DNA of 64,000 nt from Zygaena filipendulae (Eukaryota > Arthropoda > Insecta > Lepidoptera > Zygaenidae). Each line of letters opens with the position of its first letter. Position 1 is the first letter of the stretch. Shown here piece after piece: positions 56,690 through 64,000 of this stretch. A program made the position numbers and the translations under genes. Under the pieces are notes generated by a model. That model did no database searches. It saw nothing but the letters and a program-made list of their open reading frames with translations, and was not told the DNA's origin. The stretch lies in contig OU015653.1 in the NCBI GenBank assembly GCA_907165275.2, forward strand, positions 11,934,001 to 11,998,000, in the 5' to 3' direction.

Positions 56690-56894
56690 AATTATAATCT
56701 GAATCTCGCCAACGGCTTCAACGATTTTTATGAAATTTAGTATGCAAGGGGTTTCGGGAGCGATTTACCAATCGATCTAGTTAGGCTTCATTTTTAGAAA
56801 ACGTCGTCGTCGGCAATGAAATATGAGTACCTACTGCTTTTCTATCTGAACAACAGATGGCGCTACGAGCGAAGCTCGTTCGCCCAGATATCTT
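56690..56894 (+). repeat. Repeat ending in an ACGAGC-GCTCGT hairpin
   Basis: GAATCTCGCCAACGGCTTCA, TTTTATGAAATTTAGTATGC, CAGATGGCGCTACGAGCGAA, GCTCGTTCGCCCAGATAT. I know this order as a recurrent moth repeat but cannot place its class. Confidence 0.4.
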
Positions 56895-57448
56895 AACAGG
56901 TTAGGCGCCTTGAATGAAATATGTTACAGTACGTAGTCTCCTATCAATTAATTTGGAAATAAAACATCTTCTAGAAGATATGATTTTTATAGCAAGTCAA
57001 TACCAACAGTACAATTTATTAACATTGAAACTTGAATAACTATAACATTTATCACGGTAATTTGTCTGCGATAACCTCTTGATTCTTTTTGGTTAGATTT
57101 GCCAAGTCTGGAGTCGCATCGTAGCTCTGAATAACAGAGAAACGGTATATAAAGGACCATAATAAATTGCAACGAGCTCGTGTCACCAGCAGACATAACT
57201 CGTTCCGCGGCCCCGCCCGCCTTCATCCGATTTTCCCGCAACAGATTTCTTTAAAGGAGATTGCCAAAGGAACTTTAAAACGACGCGCAGTCGTTTGTAT
57301 AGAAGTTTTCTATTCGAATTATTTCCACTTGCACACTGTTTACTTGCTCGGTTCGGCTTGGTGGTTTATTGCTCCAAAATCCACTCGTCAATCTGTTATG
57401 GCGTGTCAGCAGGTGCTATCAGTAGGTAGGTATCTATTTATTTATTAA
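56895..57448. other. Unassigned DNA
   Basis: Overlapping frames of 84 (minus) and 93 codons (plus) share a GC-rich patch at 57165-57240; neither has a motif. Confidence 0.3.
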
Positions 57449-57649
57449 CTAGCTGTTCCCCGCGGTTTCACCTGTGGTAATTTTGGAGGTCCTGTGGGAA
57501 TTCCAGGATAAAAAGTACGCATGTACGCAAGTAAGTATGTCCTTCTCTGTATAATGTGCATAAATTTAATGATCGGTTGAGCCGTTAGGGCGTGAAAGCG
57601 TAACAACAAACAAACAAACTCACTTTCGCATTTATAATATTGGTAAGGA
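57449..57649 (-). mobile_element. Helitron, complete
   Basis: Reversed CTAG at 57449-57452, reversed TC at 57648-57649 (AATATTGGTAAGGA). Keeps TTGAGCCGTTAGGGCGTGAA and the GTTTGTTTGTTT block. Confidence 0.75.
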
Positions 57650-58412
57650 TTTTTGGTATTACTGTGTAATCCTCGTTAATACTAGTACTTAGTTATTTAA
57701 TAAGCTTTTAACGTTCGTCCATAGTTGCGATTCAGGATTGAACGATATTTTTAAACTTATCAATTTAAAAAGCCACCAAAGCCTAGTTCGGCATAAGTTT
57801 ATAACTTTGTATAGAGATTTGTTTCTGATGACGATACAATATTATGTTCCAACTAAAAATCATAAAATCGAGTAGATTTCTTAAAAGACCCGTAGAACAC
57901 TGAACTAAATAATAATAATTGATAGGCACCTTGATACCAGGTTCTAAATAAGTTCTTGAAATCATAGCAACAAGAATGTACAATGTTCTTCAATTGCTTT
58001 CAAAAAAATGCTTGTTATGTTAATTGTCCTATAATAAACGATGTAAATAACTTAGCAAATTTAACACATACCTACATTTTTATCTTTTAAATAAAAATAA
58101 TTAAGACTAGTATACTTTTAAGTTTTAATTTGGCAATTGACTAGTAAGTAATAATAGAACTTTGCCAATATTATATAGGTATTTTGACAACTTTGACTGA
58201 GGAGTTTTGCAAACAATTAAGATCTATTTTAGGTTTACAAATTACTCTTGAGAATTAAGCCATTAGTAACATTAAAGAGTGATGTTAGATAAGCTGGTAG
58301 TTACTGAGATGTTTGGTAAAATAGTTCATCAGTTTAACAATAAACTCCTACAAACTCTAAGAAGTTCTACAACTTAGATTCGGTGCTCTATTGTGCCAAG
58401 AAGCGTACTGGC
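57650..58412. other. Unassigned AT-rich DNA
   Basis: Nothing recognised. Confidence 0.3.
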
Positions 58413-58728
58413 AATAGGGATGTTGACGACTTTTGAAAATTGAAATTGTAATGAATCCGTTAGTTAGAAAACAAAAAAAGCAATGGACTCCTATTTTTTG
58501 CGTTTTCAAATTTAAAAATATACAGAAATAAAACTCATTAAAGTTTAGGTTGGGTGCTCGTGACGTCATTAACCGGTATAAATCTCCAAACAAACTGCAC
58601 CGGATAGTGACCTCACGCGAAATTTTAACTCAATGGAGCGCCATTATTTTTTGATTACGTAAAAAAAGAAAAAATACTTGTCTAACATTTTTTATTAAGG
58701 ACTAAAAAAAATAGTCAACTAGCCCATT
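58413..58728 (-). mobile_element. TGACGTCA-carrying MITE, copy E
   Basis: Reversed copy with both ends (AATAGGGATGTTGAC; GTCAACTAGCCCATT). One TGACGTCA intact, one mutated (TGACCTCA). Confidence 0.7.
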
Positions 58729-58973
58729 TGTATATTTCATGAATTATACTAAATTAATTACGTAGTTTATTATTAGTTAGGCCCAACTAGCTTACGTTGG
58801 CTAAAAGAATATTTTTTTCCGAATCGTTCATCCGTTTAGTTTAGTGGCTAGGTTATCGTCAAGGTAATTAATAATTAATTATTAATATTATGAAATCCAG
58901 ATACATGAAAAGATCGATCCAGAAATGAACTTAGAGTAAAGGAATACTATAGTAATGAAATCTCAGATTTGAT
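58729..58973. other. Unassigned DNA
   Basis: Nothing recognised. Confidence 0.3.
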
Positions 58974-59718
58974 TTGTTATTGTTTCGATCAAAAAGTTAT
59001 TTCATAATAGTTTTGCGAAAACGTGAAGTGACAAAGACAGTGATAGTGACAGATGTATTTATATGCGAAATATGCGAATGTGTGTTTATTTATATGTTTG
59101 TTTTTTTGTTACGCTATCACGCCTTAACGACTCAACCGATAGTCATGAAATTTTACATTCAAGCTGTCAGGGGTACAAAGAAGAACAAAGGGTACTTTTG
59201 TCCCGGAATTCTCGTGGGAACTCCGAAATTAACGCGGGTGAAACCGCAAGGAACAGCAATAGTGACTATATAAATACGCACTTTCTTTTCACCATTGCAG
59301 TCCATCCATCCCGTTCGAAAAAAATCGGATAGCACGCACGACAAAATAAAAACGGTTTTTTTATCGAAACGAAATTCAATTTCCGTCAAAAACCTATATT
59401 GATTGGTACTTTTTTGTGTATTAGTTACCTACTAGCTATCCCCCGTGGTTTCACCCGCGGTGATTTCAGAGTTCCCGCGAGAATTCCGGGACAAAAGTAC
59501 CCTTTGTTCTTCTTTGTACCCCTGACAGCTTGAATGTAAAATTTCATGACTATCGGTTGAGTCGTTAAGGCGTGATAGCGTAACAAAAAAACAAACATAT
59601 AAATAAACACACATTCGCATATTTCGCATATAAATACATCTGTCACTATCACTGTCTTTGTCACTTCACGTTTTCGCAAAACTATTATGAAATAACTTTT
59701 TGATCGAAACAATAACAA
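58974..59718. mobile_element. Inverted Helitron pair with identical arms
   Basis: 58974-59214 and 59478-59718 are 241-bp reverse complements, with no mismatch seen. Each arm has about 100 bp of non-Helitron sequence (TTTCGATCAAAAAGTTATTT and on) and then the Helitron 5' part. Inside the arms the 3' parts (59215-59260, forward; 59432-59477, reversed) differ clearly, and only the right one ends in CTAG. The paired frames of 99 and 100 codons are by-products. Confidence 0.75.
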
Positions 59719-59739
59719 TTTTAACAAAACAATAACAAT

Positions 59740-59900
59740 TTTTCGGGATAAAAAGTACCCTACGTCACTCAGGACTACCTTAGCCTTCTATAAGTGAAAG
59801 AATTTTCAAAATCAGTTCAGTAGATCAGCAGTTCAGTGGCATTACCGCCTATACTGTCACAAACTCACAAACCTTACCTCTTTATAATAATTAGTATAAT
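59740..59900 (-). mobile_element. Helitron part, same unit as 19119-19898
   Basis: One unit only: TCGGGATAAAAAGTACCCTA, TATAAGTGAAAGAATTTTCA, CAGTTCAGTAGATCAG. It touches the inverted pair and lacks its own 3' end. Confidence 0.6.
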
Positions 59901-59967
59901 AATAAACTCTTTATTGAATAAGATATGGTAGCTGCAGGTTGTCCGAAGCGAATATTATTATAATAGA

Positions 59968-60117
59968 AATAGCTGTTCCCCGTGGTTTCACCCGCGTTAA
60001 TTTCGGAGTTCCTACGGGAATTCTGGAGTTACTTACCCCATGTCTTTCTCCGTACCCCTGACATCGTGTATGCCAAATTTAATTAAAATTGGTTGAGTAG
60101 TTAAAGCGTGAAAGTGT
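59968..60117 (-). mobile_element. Helitron, short copy
   Basis: AGCTGTTCCCCGTGGTTTCA, CGGAGTTCCTACGGGAATTC, ACCCCTGACATCGTGTATGC; the 5' end merges into the next piece. Confidence 0.6.
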
Positions 60118-60305
60118 AAAGAAGTACTTTTTCCGACACTTCTAACTATTATTATAATTGTAACATTTCAACCAATTTACACAAAACTTTGACAAATTAT
60201 ACACCTAAATCTTCCTCATGAATCAATCTATCTATTGGCGAAAACCGAATAAAAACCTGTTCAGTATAGTTTTTTAATTTATCGCGAACAGAAAGACAGT
60301 ACATT
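60118..60305 (-). mobile_element. Helitron 5' half
   Basis: Reversed: TTTTTCCGACACTTCTAAC, TTCCTCATGAATCAATCTAT, TTTATCGCGAACAGAAAGAC. Same subtype as 15509-15826. Confidence 0.55.
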
Positions 60306-60624
60306 TTCCGTGAGTTAAATTAGGTACTCTTGACGTATACCTATAAAATACTTACCATAAATCCAATCATAAAATTAATTAGCGATCTCCACGGAACCCT
60401 TGACCGTATGGTGTGATAAAATTAAATTTAATCGGTTTTTTCCATTAAATTGTTGTAGCGTTCACTAATTGAATTTCGATGTCGCCCCCATGATCGTTCA
60501 GTGAAAAATGATTACGGGCGCAAAACACAGCGGGCGTGGCGCTTTTTAAATTGTGTTAAAATTAATATTTTGGATGCAAACGACCTTTTGATACCAATAG
60601 TAACGTTTTAAACGTTCGACAGCA
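60306..60624. other. Unassigned DNA
   Basis: Nothing recognised. Confidence 0.3.
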
Positions 60625-60955
60625 AATTGGGATGTGGACTACTTTTGAAAATCGAAATTCTTAGTAGTCCGTCAGTTAGAAAATAAAATAACAATAGACA
60701 CGTATTTTTTGCTTTTTCAAATAAATTAAAATATACAGAGATAAAGCGCATTAAAGTTTAGGGTGAGGGGGTCGTGACGTCACTAACCGATAAAACCGCC
60801 ATACAAACTGTCCGAATAGTGACGTCACGCGAAATTTCAACTCAATGTACCTATCGCCGTTATTTTTTGATTACGTAAAAAAATAAAAATACGTGTCCAA
60901 TATTTTTTTATTTTGTACAAGACGGACTAAAAAAAAAATTGTCAACATGCCCATT
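60625..60955 (-). mobile_element. TGACGTCA-carrying MITE, copy F
   Basis: Reversed, complete copy; both palindromes intact (GTCGTGACGTCACTAACC; AGTGACGTCACGCGAAAT). The left terminus has TTGGGATGTGGACTA, the right GTCAACATGCCCATT. Confidence 0.7.
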
Positions 60956-60960
60956 ATCTA

Positions 60961-61057
60961 CTAGGTTTTTCCTGTTCCCGCGACTTCACCCGAGAGTATT
61001 TCGAAATTTCCTCGGGAATCGTTTGTCTCGAGATCGTAGGTGTAAATTTATAATAGA
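60961..61057 (-). mobile_element. Helitron fragment, first of three abutting
   Basis: Reversed CTAG at 60961-60964, reversed TC at 61056-61057 right before the next CTAG. It is internally deleted: 97 bp in all. Confidence 0.6.
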
Positions 61058-61233
61058 CTAGTTATTCCCCGCAGTTTCACTAGCAGTAGGTAATTTCGGA
61101 GTTTCGCTACTCAGGGATAATGTAGCATTCTAATGGTGAAAGAATTTTTGAAATCGGTCCAGTAGCTTAAGAGTTAAATGGTAACAAACAATAAATCAAA
61201 TAATTTCCCATTTATAGCATCTACTAGTTCAGA
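61058..61233 (-). mobile_element. Helitron, second of three abutting
   Basis: Reversed CTAG at 61058-61061; GTGAAAGAATTTTTGAAATC and GGTCCAGTAGCTTAAGAG match the unit of 19119-19898. It ends in GA at 61232-61233. Confidence 0.6.
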
Positions 61234-61435
61234 CTAGCGGTTCCCGCGTTTTCACCCGCGTTAATTTCGGAGTTCCTGCGGGAACTTCAGGATAAAAATT
61301 ACACTATCTCCCTTTTTAGTACTCCTGAGGACGTGTAGGTATGTAAAATTTTCTGATGATCATTTGAACCGTTAGGGCGTGGGGCAGGAAGGCGTAACAG
61401 ACAAATATGCTTACATTCGCATTTATGTTTAATAA
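61234..61435 (-). mobile_element. Helitron, third of three abutting
   Basis: Reversed CTAG at 61234-61237, hairpin GCGTTTTCACCCGCG, GGAGTTCCTGCGGGAACTTC. The 5' end (CATTCGCATTTATGTTTAAT) is slightly eroded. Confidence 0.65.
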
Positions 61436-62276
61436 GTAGGTACTTATAGTATTATTTTATCTGTCATAAAAAATAGGATTTAAAAACAATTTATTGTAAA
61501 TGTGTGAAAAACCGTTCAGCAGTCTGTTTATATTCAGTCAAAAGCAGCTCTATCAATTTCGAAGAGTTAACTCGCTTTGCGATCGTTGAATTTTAGTTTG
61601 AAACTAATTTATCGATTAGTTAGGTGAAGACTGTTAGGTATATGCCAACTTCGACGAGTATTGTTGAAACATTTACAAGCTAAATGTTTATCGTTAGGGG
61701 TACAATATTCTAACTAAATAAAATAATACCTATGTGTGTAAATTTATTTACAGTATGTCCCCTTGCTCTTTAGGTACTTGTGGTGATTCAATATTTTGCA
61801 TTTTTTAAATTTTACACGTAAATCTAATATCAAGTTTCATAATTTAGAAGATCATGTTACAGTTTGCTGAGCTGGCAATTTGACACTATCTAAACGTTAA
61901 ACCTAAAATTAATTAGATTTTTTTAACATCATAATTTAAATAACTTGCCTTAGTAAGTACTTACCTACTGAATTTCCGAGAATTGGGGATTTAGTTTGAT
62001 TTAGAGAGCGATAAATAGAATCTCCCCATTATTGATATGTTGTTAATTGCTTAAATAAACGGTTTTAGCTTAGTCAAAGTTCAAACAGTTTACTGGCCAA
62101 AGTAACCATAGGTAATTAAAGGTGCGACTTACTCTGAAGCTAGTATAGTATTATATTGTCTGAAGTATATAGAGAGACTAAATACTGTTTGTTATCTATG
62201 TATACAATGTAAAACTAGAGTATACATAATAAACCGTCAGTACATCTATATCTATACATATAAAACAGTAGAGTTC
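61436..62276. other. Unassigned AT-rich DNA
   Basis: Nothing recognised. It is the DNA beyond the end of the mag-like element. Confidence 0.35.
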
Positions 62277-62364
62277 TGGAGTGTTTATACAAATGAGACA
62301 ACGGTTCGGCGTGGAAGCTAGTTTATTACTGAGGAAGGGTGCGGGGTGCGGCGCATATATACCA
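62277..62364 (-). repeat. Short LTR (3' LTR)
   Basis: On the minus strand it starts TGGTATATATGCGCCGC right after the polypurine tract, has a TATATAT box at once, an AATAAA (CAGTAATAAACTAGC), and ends near AGAACTCTAC. About 88 bp. The inner end is placed firmly; the outer end is uncertain by a few bases because no second LTR is in view. Confidence 0.55.
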
Positions 62365-62374
62365 CTCCTCCCGC
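62365..62374 (-). other. Polypurine tract
   Basis: GCGGGAGGAG on the minus strand abuts the TG of the LTR, the expected primer for second-strand synthesis. Confidence 0.6.
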
Positions 62375-62486
62375 GTTACTTTGGAAACCTATAACATAAC
62401 AATTTGACAGCTGCTTAACAGATGAGAACTTAACATAATTAGAATCTATACAGCCTAAACTTATGAATACACTCTTAACTAACTTA

Positions 62487-63599
62487 TCAATAAAACTGCC
62501 TATAATCTACGGGCTTTCGAGGTCTTAGTACGCGCTTGGGCGACTTAACTCCTGGACTAGGTGTCTTGAGGCCAGTGGGGGCAGAATCGACTGCCTGGGA
62601 AGGCGGACGCTCTACGTCCCTCGGCGCCTCGGCAAGCGCATCCTCAAACACCTCTCCACCTCCCCCTTCCGTTAACTTCTCCGTCTGGGGGTCTTGAGAC
62701 ACAGAGGGCGGAGTGTCAGGTTGCGGAGGCGCCGGTGACTCCACTGATAATGGCGGGGATGGAAAATCCAAGGGTGGCCTTGTCTTCGGTGCGACGGTGG
62801 CAACCTCAGGTAAGTTAATGTTCGTTTTATTATTTAAATGGCTGCCCTTGTATTTTCTTACCTGATCTAGGTGCCTTCTGCCCGATACATTAAATTCATG
62901 AAAAATTATATCATACATTCTTTTTCCAAGTTTCCTTTTTATTATTCCTACCTTCCAAATCCCTTTCCTTCCTTCATACCACCTTGCCCATACGTTTTCT
63001 CCCACCTTAAATTGTCTACTGCAGTTCAGTTGTTCCTCCGGGTTGTCGTCTTTATGACTGTTTGCTTGTGGCAAAATTAAATCCAACCGGGTCTTTAAAT
63101 TTCTTCCGAACATTAACTTAGCAGGCGTACTACCGGTGGAACAATGAACTGTATTTCTATATTCAAACAAAAATCCTAATAATTTTTCATGTCTGTTTTG
63201 TATGTTTGTATTTTTATCATTTATAATACATTTTAGCATCTTCTTACAGGTTTTTACCGAGTTCTCGGCTTGGCCGTTACTTGCTGGGTGATAGATTGGG
63301 GAGGTGATATAACGTATACCGTTGTTGGAACAGAAATTCTGGAATTCCGCGGAACAAATTTTAATATCATTATCGGATACTATCAATGTAGGAATGCCGA
63401 AACTTGCGAATAATAGCTTTAATTTGCCTATGAGTGAGTGCGTCGATGTGCCGCGTTCCATAGGTAAACATTCTAGCCATTTACTAAATGCGTCAATGAC
63501 TATTAAATAAACGCACGACCCTAGCGACAGGTAATCTATGTGAATGCGGTACCAGGCGTGCGGGGGGCGCGGCCAGGGCGCGGGCGGGGCGCGCGGCAA
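62487..63599 (-). CDS. Retrotransposon integrase, C-terminal part of pol
   Basis: 370 codons. The core has the D,D35E catalytic triad: D22 (in YRIHIDYL), D76 (VSDND) and E112 (HPASNGQAEN). A C-terminal domain follows (VGENVWARWYEGRKGIWKVG, ending in a GRRHLDQVR block) and then a proline-rich tail up to LRPRKPVDYRQFY and a stop. These are hallmarks of Ty3/Gypsy integrases, which insert the element cDNA. No stop or frameshift interrupts it. The frame has no ATG at its start; it opens at TTG (APPAPWPRPP precedes the core), and a TAG lies 8 codons upstream. The N-terminal zinc (HHCC) domain and the preceding RT/RNase H are missing because of the junction at about 63598. Confidence 0.85.
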   Translation of the reverse strand: MPRAPPAPWPRPPHAWYRIHIDYLSLGSCVYLIVIDAFSKWLECLPMERGTSTHSLIGKLKLLFASFGIPTLIVSDNDIKICSAEFQNFCSNNGIRYITSPIYHPASNGQAENSVKTCKKMLKCIINDKNTNIQNRHEKLLGFLFEYRNTVHCSTGSTPAKLMFGRNLKTRLDLILPQANSHKDDNPEEQLNCSRQFKVGENVWARWYEGRKGIWKVGIIKRKLGKRMYDIIFHEFNVSGRRHLDQVRKYKGSHLNNKTNINLPEVATVAPKTRPPLDFPSPPLSVESPAPPQPDTPPSVSQDPQTEKLTEGGGGEVFEDALAEAPRDVERPPSQAVDSAPTGLKTPSPGVKSPKRVLRPRKPVDYRQFY

Positions 63600-64000
63600 G
63601 TTGTTCGAGAAAGACCCGTCTACAATGAAACTCAGTCAGGCACTGGAGATCGCTGAACAGGCGGCGAGTGCAAGGGAAGCAAAGGAAACCGCCGCGAACG
63701 AGGCAGAGGTGAAGGTGAAGGAGGAGCCGGTATTCCGCGCGCGCGCCGGCGGCCGCGGCGGCAGCAGGCAGCGCGGGGCCGCGCGAGCCGCCGCCAGCGA
63801 GGCCGGCGCGGCCGCCGGGCGGGCGGGCTCGTCACGTCATTATTGTGCTCAGTGTTCGGTGTGTGGCATGAAAAATCATGCAGCGGCAAGTTGCCGTTAC
63901 AAAAATTATAAGTGTCAAAAGTGCGGTGAGAAAGGTCACCTAAAAAAAGTGTGTGCGCAAAAGAGTGTTAACAATTTAGCGGGTAACGAGGCAAGCGATA
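63598..64000 (+). CDS. Gag nucleocapsid region, partial
   Basis: An open frame of 134 codons runs to the window edge (AAG at 63598 is only the frame phase). It begins KLFEKDPSTMKLSQALEIAE, has an alanine/lysine-rich helix, then a GC-rich RAGGRGGSRQRGAAR linker, and two zinc knuckles C-x2-C-x4-H-x4-C at 63853-63894 and 63913-63954, which bind the genomic RNA. Double knuckles are known in mag-lineage gag. An in-frame ATG stands at 63625. Its strand is opposite to the integrase. The high GC of 63730-63840 differs from the rest of the window. Confidence 0.8.

Larger units (their letters stand above)
62277..64000 (-). mobile_element. mag-like Ty3/Gypsy element, rearranged, cut by window edge
   Basis: On the minus strand the element reads integrase, polypurine tract, short LTR, all in the normal order. 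At about 63598, where reverse transcriptase/RNase H should be met, the DNA instead continues into gag on the plus strand. Two CCHC knuckles, a GPY-less integrase with an HLDQVR ending and a very short LTR all fit the mag lineage, which is known from Bombyx with LTRs of about 77 bp. The rest lies beyond the window. Confidence 0.75.

Noticed and set aside
58974..59727. Near-identical frames of 99 and 100 codons on opposite strands
   Set aside because: Their similarity comes from the inverted duplication of non-coding Helitron DNA, not from related genes.
63632..63889. 85-codon minus-strand frame, arginine/proline rich
   Set aside because: It is the shadow of the GC-rich linker of the plus-strand gag, which has the zinc knuckles.

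Overview
This is AT-rich eukaryotic DNA that I assign to a moth or butterfly (Lepidoptera). The main reason is dozens of short non-autonomous Helitrons ending in a GCGGGTGAAACCGC hairpin followed by a CTAG terminus. tRNA-headed SINEs with (AAT)n tails, several LINE 3' tails with simple-repeat ends and a mag-like Ty3/Gypsy element fit the same group. No intact host gene was recognised. Almost every open frame in the window is short and has no coding signature. The window reads as intergenic or deep intronic DNA built from nested transposon remnants. Species and chromosome cannot be told from the sequence.

Left part (1-11.4 kb): a row of four Helitrons (868-1697), a 127-bp palindromic MITE (1748-1874), two more Helitrons, then a 6.4-kb LTR element (4946-11373). 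Its two 628-bp LTRs look identical and are flanked by CTAT on both sides. Its inside is a wreck: a broken minus-strand gag remnant beside the right LTR, plus a jockey/CR1-type LINE tail, an R4/R2-type LINE remnant, a SINE and Helitrons. Young LTRs around an old, coding-dead interior suggest a non-autonomous element mobilised in trans.

Middle (11.4-47 kb): R4-type LINE tails, scattered Helitrons including one with an internal tandem expansion (19.1-19.9 kb) and one with a GGAT array (36.5 kb), several MITE families, SINEs and LINE tails. A 496-bp TTAA-flanked element occurs twice in inverted orientation 26.5 kb apart (14281-14776 and 41297-41792) with no difference that I can see. A MITE family with six copies across the window carries a pair of TGACGTCA palindromes per copy. 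One 79-codon minus-strand frame (32618-32857) looks more like real coding sequence than its surroundings and may be a lone exon.

Right part (47-64 kb): more Helitrons, often abutting end to end, an inverted duplication with 241-bp identical arms (58974-59718), and at the edge a mag-like Ty3/Gypsy element. Its minus-strand integrase (62487-63599), polypurine tract and short LTR lie in order, but the DNA beyond the integrase is a plus-strand gag with two CCHC zinc knuckles. The element is therefore rearranged head to head at about 63598.

All family calls are from reading motifs by eye; no database search was possible.
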